A stretch of 64,000 bases of DNA from Nitrospiraceae bacterium (GTDB taxonomy: Bacteria; Nitrospirota; Nitrospiria; Nitrospirales; UBA8639). The notes beneath the pieces were generated by a model. That model was given only the letters and a program-made list of their open reading frames with translations, had not been told where the DNA came from and did no database searches. Where the stretch lies: NCBI GenBank assembly GCA_020632595.1, contig JACKFF010000001.1:806001-870000 (forward strand), read 5' to 3'. Position numbers and translations under genes: made by a program. Within the stretch, counting starts at the first letter, position 1, and each line of letters starts with the position of its first letter. Positions 26,995 to 35,822 of the stretch are shown here, in pieces.

Positions 26995-27969
26995 TCAGCG
27001 CGGCACCAGAAATACATATCGTTGCAGGGGGTCATTCAAACAACGATCGGTCGCTTTGATTGTCCAATCGGGAAAGGTGGCCGTCATCCAGTCCAACGTC
27101 ATTGAGGAATCCCCGTATGTAACGTCACCGTCAATCGGCGCCCAGTTGTGTGGATTGAAGGCGAAGCCCTCCTGTCGGTGTCGGCCAACAAGGACATCTT
27201 TCTGATCCTGTGACGCATGAGAGGCCTGCTCCCAGTATTCGACCGGACGAATGGTCATGGCCAACAGACCATCATCCGCAATATGCTGCCGCAATGTGTG
27301 CAACGACGTCGTCATCGCCCTGCGGGACAGGTGGGTGAACACGGAGAAAGCATAGATGAGATCAAACTTCACCGCCCCGACCGGCAAGGATACGGGGAGG
27401 TAATCTGATACCATAAAGTTTGTACCAAGCCTGGATTCCAGACATAGCTCAATTGACTGTTTCCGGGGGTCGACCCCGAATATTTTTTCCTCGACAGTAA
27501 AATAATACAGCAACTGGGCGATACGGCCATAGCCGCACCCAAAGTCCAAGACAGTCGCATCATCCAGAGACCGCCCGGTCACGCGCGCATAATTGTAACT
27601 CAACGCACGCGCGAACGCCGTCGTTTCTTTGAGAAGTGCCAAGCCATGGTTTCCCGTCCAGCTTCGCTGAACCTCGTCACTTGCCATGGCAGGAAGAAGT
27701 CGTGAGAGCTTGGGATACTCAGGGTCTGGCATAGACAGCAATACCAATCCAAATTCATCGAGACTAAGTCGTCGAAGACCAGTGATGACGTCCTGGCGAG
27801 TCGTCACTTCGTGGTCATTTTCCAATGCACGGATAATCTCTTTGGCATACTCCAGCATATAGCCTTCGGTCGAATTCCAACTCACAGACAGTGAGAATCT
27901 CGCTGACAGACTCTTCGCCAGCTTTAGGGCATACTGCTTGAACATTTTTTTCATGAACACATTCACCAA
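26995..27969 (-). CDS. SAM-dependent class I methyltransferase, substrate unknown
   Basis: A 324-residue protein with a Rossmann methyltransferase core starting near residue 140: VLDFGCGYGRIAQLLYYF (SAM-binding motif I), then KIFGVDPRKQSIELC (motif II), FDLIYAFSVFTHL and LRQHIADDGLLAMTIRP. The first 130 residues are helical and unassigned. The start is uncertain: TTG, GTG and ATG codons lie within the first six codons, none with a good ribosome binding site. It stands alone between pheA and panB, with gaps of about 150 and 280 bases. I cannot name a substrate. Confidence 0.75.
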   Translation of the reverse strand: MVNVFMKKMFKQYALKLAKSLSARFSLSVSWNSTEGYMLEYAKEIIRALENDHEVTTRQDVITGLRRLSLDEFGLVLLSMPDPEYPKLSRLLPAMASDEVQRSWTGNHGLALLKETTAFARALSYNYARVTGRSLDDATVLDFGCGYGRIAQLLYYFTVEEKIFGVDPRKQSIELCLESRLGTNFMVSDYLPVSLPVGAVKFDLIYAFSVFTHLSRRAMTTSLHTLRQHIADDGLLAMTIRPVEYWEQASHASQDQKDVLVGRHRQEGFAFNPHNWAPIDGDVTYGDSSMTLDWMTATFPDWTIKATDRCLNDPLQRYVFLVPR

Positions 27970-28146
27970 TCGTTGGGAATTCAGCGCTATCTACCCGTTG
28001 CAATCAATAATGAAGCGTCTGTCGCAAAATCCAACGGTAATCCCACAGCGCCCCGATGAGGGCCTCGGTTCGATTCTAGAGGAAAAGGATTCACCCTTTG
28101 GTTTATGGCCGCTTGTTGGGGCCAACAGATGGATCATTTGATTCCA

Positions 28147-28173
28147 AGAAGGTGATGGCTTCAAACACCTTCT
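28147..28173 (-). terminator. Hairpin downstream of panB, possible terminator
   Basis: AGAAGGTG and CACCTTCT form a perfect eight-pair stem around an 11-base loop, 76 bases after the panB stop. No T-run follows on either strand, so it is at best a weak or Rho-assisted terminator. Confidence 0.25.
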
Positions 28174-28248
28174 GAGTAATCTGAGAAGATGGACAGAGTG
28201 TCCAATCCATTCTGTCTAATTTTGAGAGGAATAGGACGTGAAAATTTT

Positions 28249-29079
28249 TTAATGATAACTTTCAGCATCGGTGGGGAATTTTCCGCATTCGACTTCTTCT
28301 TTATACCGTCGGAGCGCCTGCAAAGCATCCGCCTTCAGATGTGCATAGGGTTTGACAAATTTCGGGACAAAGTCATCAAAGAGGCCTAATAGGTCGTAAA
28401 GCACCAACACCTGCCCGTCACATCCATGCCCGGCGCCGATACCAATGGTCGGTACTGAAAGGGCTTCAGTGATGCCTTGTGCCAACTCAGTCGGCATGCA
28501 TTCCAGGACCACGGCAAATGCCCCGGCGGCTTCCAGCGCCTTGGCATCATTCATAATAGTTTCCGCTTCAACCTGCGCCCTCCCCTTAACCGAATATCCG
28601 CCCGATTGATTCACTGACTGTGGTGTCATGCCCACGTGACCCATGACGGGAATGCCAAAACGGGTCATAGCCTCGATCCGATCAATTACTGATAGTCCCC
28701 CTTCAAGTTTCACGGCGGCGGCCCCCGCTTGCAAAAAGCGCCCCGCATTGCGCACCGCATCTTCCACACTGGCCTGGTAAGACATAAACGGCATATCTCC
28801 AATCACCATAGCCCGTTTGGCGGCCTGAGCCACCAACCGCGTGTGATAGAGCATGTCTTCCATGGTCACCGATAAGGTATTGGGCTTGCCCTGCACGACC
28901 ATCCCAAGAGAATCGCCCACGAGAATGACGTCCAGCCCGGCCTGCTCCACAATCCGCGTGAATAACGCATCATAGGCGGTGACGACCGTTAACTTTTTGC
29001 CCTGTTTCTTCTGTCGTGTAAATTCAGGAATCGTCATGTGCACCAACTTTTGTGTGGCCTGAGGGTTATGTGCCGACAT
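28249..29079 (-). CDS. panB: 3-methyl-2-oxobutanoate hydroxymethyltransferase
   Basis: First committed step of pantothenate synthesis, using 5,10-methylene-tetrahydrofolate; 276 residues. Conserved segments are VTAYDALFTRIVEQAG, ILVGDSLGMVVQG (metal ligand Asp), GDMPFMSYQ, VKLEGG and GIGAGHGCDGQVLVLYDLLG. It overlaps folD by 14 bases. The pairing makes sense because FolD interconverts the methylene-tetrahydrofolate that PanB consumes. Confidence 0.96.
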   Translation of the reverse strand: MSAHNPQATQKLVHMTIPEFTRQKKQGKKLTVVTAYDALFTRIVEQAGLDVILVGDSLGMVVQGKPNTLSVTMEDMLYHTRLVAQAAKRAMVIGDMPFMSYQASVEDAVRNAGRFLQAGAAAVKLEGGLSVIDRIEAMTRFGIPVMGHVGMTPQSVNQSGGYSVKGRAQVEAETIMNDAKALEAAGAFAVVLECMPTELAQGITEALSVPTIGIGAGHGCDGQVLVLYDLLGLFDDFVPKFVKPYAHLKADALQALRRYKEEVECGKFPTDAESYH

Positions 29080-29923
29080 TCCGTTTGGCTGATTCTAGGG
29101 TGTTCTGAAGCAGCATAGCGATTGTCATCGGGCCAACACCGCCGGGGACGGGTGTGAGCCATCCCGCTCGGTCTTTGACCCGGTCAAAATCCACATCCCC
29201 GACCAATTTTCCATCCGCTAATCGATTGATCCCCACATCAATCACGATCGCCCCCGGTTTCACCATCTCTGAGGTGACGAAGAGAGGCTTCCCGATTGCG
29301 GCAATCACGATGTCGGCTTCACGAACCACGGCGGGAAGATCTTTGGTGCGTGAATGACAGATGGTGACGGTGGCATGTCGATGTAGGAGCAACATGGCCA
29401 CGGGTTTTCCTACAATATTACTACGACCAATCACTACGGCTCGTTTCCCGGCAATGTCCTGTCCGGTCGACTCGATCATCTGAATAACCCCTTTCGGCGT
29501 ACAGGGGATAAACACCGGGTCGCCTGTGACTAAACGCCCCACATTGACCGGGTGAAACCCGTCGACATCTTTCTCTGGAGAGACGGCTTGCAAAATCGCT
29601 TGACTGTCCATGCCGGGCGGCAAGGGGAGCTGGACCAGGATGCCATGAATTCGAGTATCGGCATTCAGCTGGTGGATCAATTGCAATAAGGTCTCTTGGG
29701 TAGTGGACGACGGCAGACGATGTTCCTGAGGATAGAGCCCGGCTTTTTCACAGGCTATTTTCTTGTTCCGCACATAGACAGCCGAGGCCGGATCATCTCC
29801 CACTAACACGGCCGCTAATCCGGGCTTGACCCCCGTGTCTTTTTCGAGAAGGCGAACCTCTTCGGCAATGCTCTCTCGCATCGCCAGGGCTAATGCTTTG
29901 CCATCAATAATCTGTGCGGACAC
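29066..29923 (-). CDS. folD: Methylenetetrahydrofolate dehydrogenase / cyclohydrolase
   Basis: Interconverts 5,10-methylene-, methenyl- and 10-formyl-tetrahydrofolate; 285 residues, typical. Visible blocks are VLVGDDPASAVYVRNKKIAC (active-site Tyr and Lys), ILVQLPLPPG, KDVDGFHP, the cofactor site VIGRSNIVGKPVAMLLL and the C-terminal TPVPGGVGPMTIAMLL. The start is GTG, with AAAGGAG upstream. It is the first gene of a folD-panB pair. Confidence 0.96.
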   Translation of the reverse strand: MSAQIIDGKALALAMRESIAEEVRLLEKDTGVKPGLAAVLVGDDPASAVYVRNKKIACEKAGLYPQEHRLPSSTTQETLLQLIHQLNADTRIHGILVQLPLPPGMDSQAILQAVSPEKDVDGFHPVNVGRLVTGDPVFIPCTPKGVIQMIESTGQDIAGKRAVVIGRSNIVGKPVAMLLLHRHATVTICHSRTKDLPAVVREADIVIAAIGKPLFVTSEMVKPGAIVIDVGINRLADGKLVGDVDFDRVKDRAGWLTPVPGGVGPMTIAMLLQNTLESAKRNVGT

Positions 29924-29972
29924 GTTGGCTCCTTTACTTGAAAATGGTCAAACAACTTATTTAGGGTAATTT

Positions 29973-30002
29973 ACGATATCAGGCAGGGAAAATCTTCGTC
30001 AA
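29973..30002 (-). promoter_or_regulatory. Candidate promoter of folD-panB
   Basis: On the minus strand TTGACG (29997-30002) and TATCGT (29973-29978) are 18 bases apart, about 50 bases upstream of the folD GTG. The -35 box matches five of six consensus bases and the -10 box four of six. Confidence 0.45.
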
Positions 30003-30133
30003 CGAAATGGCAGCCTCCTCCTTCCTTGACACCCTGCAAAAACCTCACTTACCATGCCAATTCAGCTTTTCCTCTAGGTATTTCTTGTCGCTCTGATCGT
30101 CATCATCGTCTCAGCGAAAGTTCGGTTGTTTCC

Positions 30134-31108
30134 ATGAAGCCATATTGTCTTGCTGTCTCTTTCAGAATTGCGATCCTCACCAGTCTTGTGGTGCTGAATT
30201 GTTGGACGGCCATCCAAGCCGAAGAGGTCACGAATTTAGCGTTCCCGCAAAGCATGATTGCCGATGGAGGGCAGGTCTATTTCATCGCCAATGCCAATGG
30301 AGACCCTGGAACACGCGAAAATAAGGGTTTTATCAGTAAAGTGACGACTGAGGGTAAGATGATTGACCTCCACTTTATCCAAGGTGGGCAAAAGTCAGTC
30401 ACGTTGAACTCACCGAAAGGGATGGCCCTTGTGGGCTCAACCCTTTATGTGGCCGATCTGGATGTGGTCAGGGGATTTGACAAAAACACCGGAGAATCAC
30501 TTCATTCTATTCCCTTCACACAATTCCACAGTCAATCCCTTGCCGGCCTGGTGGCGGATCCTCACGGCGGGCTCTATGTCAGTGATGCCGATTCCAATAC
30601 CATTTATCACATCGATGATCCCGGCCACGATCACACTGTGAAAGTCTTTGCCCGGAATGAAAGCTTATCGCACCCGCGTGGGCTTACCATTCATCCCAGG
30701 AACGGGCATGTGGTCGGTGTCGGATGGGAGGATGGGAAGATTTTTGAGATTGACGAAACTGGAACGATTCAGGAGTTGTTCGCCAACACCTTGTTCACCG
30801 GGAGTTTCCATAATTTAGACGGTATTGATTTCGACAAATATGGCACCATGTATGTGTCTGATTTGACGGCAGGGAAAGTCTGGAGAATACTGGCTAATCA
30901 CAAAAAAGAGGTGATTGCGGAGTTTCTGTTGTCCCCTTCGGGAATCGGGATTGACCGGGTCAATCATGTGATCATGGTTCCCTATCTGTATGTGAATGGT
31001 GCAGAGATTAACGGTCTTGAGCGTCCCTCTAATGCTAACCCTAACAAAAAACCCCGATCCTGGTCTGATTATGGAATTGACTGGCTTAAGAAAGATTCCG
31101 GCGAATGA
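30134..31108 (+). CDS. Exported NHL/SMP-30-like beta-propeller protein
   Basis: A 324-residue secreted protein from the ATG at 30134. The first 25 residues are a signal peptide (LAVSFRIAILTSLVVL, cleavage likely after IQA). The rest has repeated propeller blades: LNSPKGMALVGSTLYVADLD, SLAGLVADPHGGLYVSDADS, LSHPRGLTIHPRNGHVVGV, LDGIDFDKYGTMYVSDLT and PSGIGIDRVNHVIMVPYLY. Such folds serve as lactonases or binding scaffolds; no specific reaction can be named. The frame is open upstream to 30026, but that would bury the signal peptide. Its stop overlaps the next ATG (ATGA), so the two genes are coupled. Confidence 0.8.
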   Translation: MKPYCLAVSFRIAILTSLVVLNCWTAIQAEEVTNLAFPQSMIADGGQVYFIANANGDPGTRENKGFISKVTTEGKMIDLHFIQGGQKSVTLNSPKGMALVGSTLYVADLDVVRGFDKNTGESLHSIPFTQFHSQSLAGLVADPHGGLYVSDADSNTIYHIDDPGHDHTVKVFARNESLSHPRGLTIHPRNGHVVGVGWEDGKIFEIDETGTIQELFANTLFTGSFHNLDGIDFDKYGTMYVSDLTAGKVWRILANHKKEVIAEFLLSPSGIGIDRVNHVIMVPYLYVNGAEINGLERPSNANPNKKPRSWSDYGIDWLKKDSGE

Positions 31109-31776
31109 GTAAATGCCTCTATTGTCATCAACGTAAAGGCAAACGGGCTTGTCCCGCACTGGGAGGCGTGATTTGCAGCCAATGTTGCGGCACAAACCGC
31201 ATCACGAATATCAGTTGCCCGACATCCTGCGTCTTTCTCGAAAGCAATGATGACTATCAGCAGAAACGTGTGGGGAACAGATTTGAACTCGAACGTCGGG
31301 GGTTCTATCGGCAATTATTGGATCTCGGAGGGGAACGGGCGACTGAAATATTTTATGTTTTTGAGGCTCTAGCCTATCGTTTTTTTCAAGATCGGCGGGA
31401 TGCGGCAGATGCGGAGGTGCTGGAAGGCCTCCAAAGCCTGCGACGAAGTTTCAGCCTGATCCACATACCGGACGCCGTATTGCCAGCCTTCGGTGAAGAA
31501 TTACGAAAAGAATTTAAGGTCTTCGGTGAACGCCAACCATTAGAACCCACGCTGGTCACCAACGTGTTGGACCAAGCCCATACCTTCATTCAAAAATTTT
31601 CCGGACCAGGGCTTCGTTCCCACCGCTTCTTACATGGATTACTCGGCTATATTCGGGAACGCCATCCGGATGTGGCAGAACAACTCGCCCGCCAGACCGG
31701 GGCAGGAGGACGCATCATTATCCCCAGTGGATTTGATTATGCACCTGACCAACCTTCCACCGAACCGGTCAATTGA
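31105..31776 (+). CDS. Conserved hypothetical protein with Cys-rich N-terminus
   Basis: A 223-residue cytoplasmic protein. The first 40 residues hold cysteines at about 4, 7, 16, 24, 27, 28, 38 and 42 (SKCLYCHQRKGKRACPAL, GVICSQCCGTNR, CPTSC), resembling a zinc or metal cluster site. The rest is predicted helical with no family I recognise (FELERRGFYRQLLDLGG, FLHGLLGYIRERHPDVAEQL). It is coupled to the beta-propeller gene by an ATGA overlap and a hairpin terminator covers its stop codon. Function unknown. Confidence 0.75.
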   Translation: MSKCLYCHQRKGKRACPALGGVICSQCCGTNRITNISCPTSCVFLESNDDYQQKRVGNRFELERRGFYRQLLDLGGERATEIFYVFEALAYRFFQDRRDAADAEVLEGLQSLRRSFSLIHIPDAVLPAFGEELRKEFKVFGERQPLEPTLVTNVLDQAHTFIQKFSGPGLRSHRFLHGLLGYIRERHPDVAEQLARQTGAGGRIIIPSGFDYAPDQPSTEPVN

Positions 31777-31788
31777 TCGGCATTTTTT
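31765..31788 (+). terminator. Rho-independent terminator after the propeller/Cys-rich pair
   Basis: CCGGTC and GATCGG form a six-pair stem (one G-U pair) with loop AATT, followed by CA and six T residues. The stem includes the stop codon of the gene ending at 31776. Confidence 0.55.
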
Positions 31789-31814
31789 ATCCACATTTCG
31801 GGCCACCTCCTGGT

Positions 31815-32441
31815 TCACTGAATCAAGTCTATCGTCATTTCAATTCGCTCTAGAGGATTATCTTTCAGATCGCGGGGCTGGCTCACGATCGTATCGATGA
31901 CATCAAGACCTTTCACCACCTCACCAAACACGGTGTACTGGCCATCCAAATGAGGAGCCTTATCCGCCATAATGAAAAACTGCGATCCCGCGCTATTGGG
32001 ATCTGCCGTGCGGGCTGCGGAAAGAATGCCTTTTTCGTGAATAATCCGATTAAATTCGGCTGGAACGGTATAGCCAGGTCCCCCAGTTCCATAACGGCTT
32101 CGATTGGCCGGATCTTTGGTCAAAGGATCTCCCCCTTGAATCATAAATCCAGGAATGACCCGATGAAAAATGGTTCCATTATAAAACCCTGACTTAGTCA
32201 ATTTGAGAAAACTTTCAACATGCTTGGGGGCTAAGTCAGGAAATAACACGGCTTCCATTTCTCCAAATTTCGTTTTAATCAGAACGTGAGGTGCCTTGGT
32301 CTCAGCCTTCGATGGTTCTTCCGCTGCCGCCTCGCTTGGGACAGGAAAACCACCGACAGTGACGATGGTGAACAATCCGATCACCATCATGAGCTGACGT
32401 AGACCGCTGGCTAAAGTCCGTGCCTTCAACACACCCCTCAT
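31815..32441 (-). CDS. Exported cyclophilin-type peptidyl-prolyl isomerase
   Basis: Catalyses proline cis-trans isomerisation during folding, probably in the periplasm; 208 residues from the ATG at 32441, which follows GGAGGAGGAATT. A hydrophobic segment (LRQLMMVIGLFTIVTVGGF) with SEAAA behind it is a signal peptide or anchor. The cyclophilin domain shows FHRVIPGFMIQGGDP, GTGGPGYTVPAEF, NSAGSQFFIM and LDGQYTVFGEV, including the active-site Arg and Phe. The upstream extension to 32507 overlaps rnc and is rejected. Confidence 0.93.
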   Translation of the reverse strand: MRGVLKARTLASGLRQLMMVIGLFTIVTVGGFPVPSEAAAEEPSKAETKAPHVLIKTKFGEMEAVLFPDLAPKHVESFLKLTKSGFYNGTIFHRVIPGFMIQGGDPLTKDPANRSRYGTGGPGYTVPAEFNRIIHEKGILSAARTADPNSAGSQFFIMADKAPHLDGQYTVFGEVVKGLDVIDTIVSQPRDLKDNPLERIEMTIDLIQ

Positions 32442-32457
32442 AATTCCTCCTCCATGG

Positions 32458-33207
32458 CTAATCTGTTGATTTCCTGATTGAATGATTTGGCTCGGCTGCA
32501 ATACCAAGCCCAGCCTGTGCCATCGCTTGCGCTGCCGCAGCCTGTTCAGCCTCTTTTTTCGTCCGCCCCTCTCCCTGACCCATTATTTTACCTCGGATTT
32601 CCACCGTGACAGCAAAAACTTTTTCATGATCCGGCCCGGATTCCCGAACAAGCCGATATTGGGGGGTTGCTCCAAATTGTTTATGCGTCCATTCTTGCAG
32701 TCGACTTTTTCCATCCCACCCCACTGAGAACACAGGACTTTTCTGTAATGAAGCAAATTCCTTCGTCAAAACTTTTTGAATAAAAGCTCTCGCGGCATCC
32801 AACCCCCCATCAAGATACACCGCACCAATGATCGCTTCAAGTGCGTTGGCTAACAGCGATATTTTTTCTCGGCCCTTTGTGGCTTCCTCCCCCCGACCCA
32901 ATCGTAACCACTGCCCCAACTGGAGATGACTCGCTGCTTTCGAAAGAGTGGATCGGCTAATTAATCCGGCTTTAATTTTGGAGAGTTCGCCCTCTGTAGA
33001 ATGCGGAAACATCGCCGCAAGACTTTCGCTTACAACCAATCCCAACACCGCATCCCCTAAAAATTCTAACCGTTCATTATGGGGACTCACCGCCTGGGGT
33101 TGAGTTTGAGAAAATGAACGGTGGGTGAGCGCCTCACATAGCAGGGATTGCTGCTTGAATTCATACTCCAACGATTCCTGAATGTCTTCAAATGCAAGAG
33201 CAGCCAC
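32458..33207 (-). CDS. rnc: Ribonuclease III
   Basis: Cleaves double-stranded RNA in rRNA maturation and regulation; 249 residues. The catalytic signature is NERLEFLGDAVLGLVVSE (about residues 43-60), with a second acidic site in LANALEAIIGAVYLDGG. A double-stranded RNA-binding domain fills the C-terminal 75 residues (KSRLQEWTHKQFGATPQY, GEGRTKKEAEQAAAAQAM). The start is GTG. It follows fabF as in many bacteria (acpP-fabF-rnc). Confidence 0.95.
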   Translation of the reverse strand: MAALAFEDIQESLEYEFKQQSLLCEALTHRSFSQTQPQAVSPHNERLEFLGDAVLGLVVSESLAAMFPHSTEGELSKIKAGLISRSTLSKAASHLQLGQWLRLGRGEEATKGREKISLLANALEAIIGAVYLDGGLDAARAFIQKVLTKEFASLQKSPVFSVGWDGKSRLQEWTHKQFGATPQYRLVRESGPDHEKVFAVTVEIRGKIMGQGEGRTKKEAEQAAAAQAMAQAGLGIAAEPNHSIRKSTD

Positions 33208-33278
33208 GAGACCTACAAAGCATTGGTAGTGTTGACACGCATGATGGTTATTCTTTTATCTCTTAAGCAAAACGTTGT

Positions 33279-33287
33279 AGTATATCA
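33279..33287 (-). promoter_or_regulatory. Possible extended -10 promoter of rnc
   Basis: In the 171-base gap between fabF and rnc the minus strand reads TGATATACT, an extended -10 element. No -35 box was found. Just upstream (around 33330-33345) a GAGAGG/CCTCTC hairpin could mark the end of the fab transcript. Confidence 0.35.
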
Positions 33288-33378
33288 TATCTTTCCGAGG
33301 CGAGGTCGGGGCAACTGCTTTTGGAGTCCTGAGAGGCACACCTCTCGAACCCATCTAATGAGGAAGAGGACATGCTGC

Positions 33379-34632
33379 CTATTCGCCTTTCCAACGCCGA
33401 AATACCAGACAGGCATTGACCCCACCAAATCCAAATGCATTGGATATGGCGACATCGATATCACAGGGTCTGGCATGAGTCGGAATATAATCCAAGTCGC
33501 ATTCGGGATCTGGCGTCTCCAAATTGATCGTCGGGGGAATGATGCCATGATGCAAGGCCAAAATAGAAAAGACCCCTTCAATTCCACCGGCCGCCCCTAA
33601 TAGATGGCCGGTCATGGACTTGGTAGACCCCACAGGAATGGAATAGGCCCGCTCCCCAAAGACTTGTTTGATAACCTGCGTTTCAATCCGATCGGCAAAC
33701 GTGGATGTGGCATGAGCATTAATATATCCCACAGATTCTTTGGCGATCCCCGCATCCTGAATCGCACGCTCCATACAGGTCACTGCACCGGCCCCATCAT
33801 CTGGTGGAGCGGTAATATGAAAGGCATCGCTATTCATAGCATAGCCGATCACCTCGGCATAAATGTGCGCGCCTCGAGATTTGGCGTGTTCCAATTCCTC
33901 TAGGATTAACACACCGGCGCCTTCCCCAATGACAAACCCGTCACGGTCTTTATCAAATGGCCGACTGGCCCGTTCAGGTTCATCATTCCTCCTGGACAAG
34001 GCCTTCGCCGCGGCAAATCCAGCAACCGCTGTAGGGCAAATGGTTGATTCCGCTCCTCCAACCAGCATCACATCGGCCTCTCCCCGCTGAATCAGTCGAA
34101 ACCCGTCCCCGATACAATGATTCCCTGTGGCACAGGCCGTGACCGTACAGGCATTCGGCCCCTTAGCACCAAAACGGATCGCCACCTGCCCGGAGGCCAA
34201 ATTAATAATGACCATCGGGATAAAAAATGGGGAAACCCGGTCTGGGCCACGTTCCAGCAACACCTTATGATAATGTTCAATGGCCGGAAGACCTCCAATG
34301 CCTGCTCCAATATAGACCCCCACACGATCCGCCTCATCCTGGTTCACGACAAGCTTGGCATCATCCACCGCCTCTTGACTGGCGGCAATGGCAAAATGGA
34401 TAAAGGTATCCATCTTTTTGATTTCTTTTTTCTCAATAAACATCGAGGGATCAAAGTTCTTGACCTCCCCCGCAATCTGCACCGGATACTGGCCGGCATC
34501 AAATCGGGTAATGGGTCCGATTCCGGATTGGCCTTTACATAATTTATCCCATGTGTTGGATACACCAATATCCAACGGCGTAACCAATCCCAATCCTGTC
34601 ACAACCACTCGCCGTGGTCTCCATTCAGTCAT
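33379..34632 (-). CDS. fabF: Beta-ketoacyl-ACP synthase II
   Basis: Condensing enzyme that extends acyl-ACP with malonyl-ACP; 417 residues. The active-site Cys lies in VTACATGNHCIGDGF (about residue 167). The two catalytic His are in INAHATSTFADRIE and MTGHLLGAAGGIEG. The C-terminal NAFGFGGVNACLVF is typical. It follows acpP and precedes rnc. Elongation by FabF type is the best call; KAS I is less likely given the neighbours. Confidence 0.96.
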   Translation of the reverse strand: MTEWRPRRVVVTGLGLVTPLDIGVSNTWDKLCKGQSGIGPITRFDAGQYPVQIAGEVKNFDPSMFIEKKEIKKMDTFIHFAIAASQEAVDDAKLVVNQDEADRVGVYIGAGIGGLPAIEHYHKVLLERGPDRVSPFFIPMVIINLASGQVAIRFGAKGPNACTVTACATGNHCIGDGFRLIQRGEADVMLVGGAESTICPTAVAGFAAAKALSRRNDEPERASRPFDKDRDGFVIGEGAGVLILEELEHAKSRGAHIYAEVIGYAMNSDAFHITAPPDDGAGAVTCMERAIQDAGIAKESVGYINAHATSTFADRIETQVIKQVFGERAYSIPVGSTKSMTGHLLGAAGGIEGVFSILALHHGIIPPTINLETPDPECDLDYIPTHARPCDIDVAISNAFGFGGVNACLVFRRWKGE

Positions 34633-34753
34633 TGAGGAACTCCGTACATATCATGGATGGAAAACCCAGAGAATAAACCTGAGGCTTTACCTTCTCGACG
34701 CCTGTGATCAACTAGGGACGAATCGCAACTTCGCACAGCTCTCGATGGCCTTC

Positions 34754-34984
34754 TTAGACTTTTTCCTTAATAAAATCGATGGCTGCCGAGACCGTTTGAA
34801 TTTTTTCTGCATCTTCATCCGGAATTTCGATTTCAAACTCTTCTTCTAAGGCCATCACCAATTCCACCGTATCCAAGGAATCAGCTCCAAGATCTTCCAC
34901 AAACTTGGCCTCAGGAACCACGTCATCTTCCTCAACACCTAATTGTTCCACAATAATTTTTTTAACACGCTCTTCAACTGCCAT
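34754..34984 (-). CDS. acpP: Acyl carrier protein
   Basis: Carries growing acyl chains on a phosphopantetheine arm; 76 residues, strongly acidic. The attachment serine is residue 36 in EDLGADSLDTVELVM. AAGGAGGAG stands before the ATG at 34984. An in-frame open stretch continues to 35119 but lies in the fabG end and is not part of the protein. It is flanked by fabG and fabF. Confidence 0.97.
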   Translation of the reverse strand: MAVEERVKKIIVEQLGVEEDDVVPEAKFVEDLGADSLDTVELVMALEEEFEIEIPDEDAEKIQTVSAAIDFIKEKV

Positions 34985-35037
34985 TGTTGGCTCCTCCTTA
35001 CAAGGTTTATCGAGTGACACATCCTGTTGCGCGTGGG

Positions 35038-35784
35038 CTAGGACGCCATATGCATCCCGCCATTCACATGTAACACATGCCCGGTAATATACCCGGCCTT
35101 CTCTGAACTCAGAAAACACACTGCGTCGGCAACGTCCGAAGGTTGCCCTAACCGCTTTAATGCAATTTGATTGAGTAATCCTTCTTTAATTTCCGGCGAA
35201 AGGTGTTGGGTCATCGCCGTGTCAATAAATCCCGGGGCCACGGCATTGACGGTAATATTTCGACTGGCATACTCCCGGGCAATTGTTTTGGTGAGGCCGA
35301 TCACACCCGCCTTTGACGCTGCATAATTGGCTTGTCCCATGTTCCCGATCGCTCCAACAATGGAAGCAATATTGACAATACGACCACTTCGCTGTTTGCT
35401 CATGGAAGGCAGAGCGGCCTTTGCACAGAAAAACGTGCCGGTCAAATTGACCTGGAGGACGGCAAGCCAATCCTCCTCTTTCATCCGCATCAGCAAGCCA
35501 TCTCGCGTAATACCTGCGTTATTGACCAAGATATCCACTCGCCCCCATTCTTTGAGGACGCGTTCCATCATTCCCTTTGCCTGTTCCCACTCGCCAACAT
35601 TGACCGAAACCGCCAACGCTTTGCGACCCATTTGTTGAACAAGTTCCACGGTTTCCTGACAACGTTCGGCATCAAGATCAGCGACCACCACATCTGCGCC
35701 TTCCCTGGCCAATGTGGTCGCAATCGCCTGCCCGATTCCTTGGGCTCCACCCGTCACGACTGCAATTTTTTCCGTCAACAACAT
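35038..35784 (-). CDS. fabG: 3-oxoacyl-ACP reductase
   Basis: NADPH-dependent reduction of 3-ketoacyl-ACP; 248 residues, a short-chain dehydrogenase. Motifs are GGAQGIGQAIA (cofactor), NNAGITRDGLL, Ser in IVNIASIVG and YAASKAGVIG (Tyr-X3-Lys, about residues 153-157), with PGFIDTAMT near the C-terminus. Context between fabD and acpP confirms the fatty acid role. Confidence 0.96.
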   Translation of the reverse strand: MLLTEKIAVVTGGAQGIGQAIATTLAREGADVVVADLDAERCQETVELVQQMGRKALAVSVNVGEWEQAKGMMERVLKEWGRVDILVNNAGITRDGLLMRMKEEDWLAVLQVNLTGTFFCAKAALPSMSKQRSGRIVNIASIVGAIGNMGQANYAASKAGVIGLTKTIAREYASRNITVNAVAPGFIDTAMTQHLSPEIKEGLLNQIALKRLGQPSDVADAVCFLSSEKAGYITGHVLHVNGGMHMAS

Positions 35785-35822
35785 TGATCAAATCCTTCTT
35801 GAAAATACAATCCCGTTTGTCC

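Noticed and set aside
34985..35119. N-terminal extension of acyl carrier protein
   Set aside because: It lies in the end of fabG; the ATG at 34984 has a strong Shine-Dalgarno sequence and gives the normal length.
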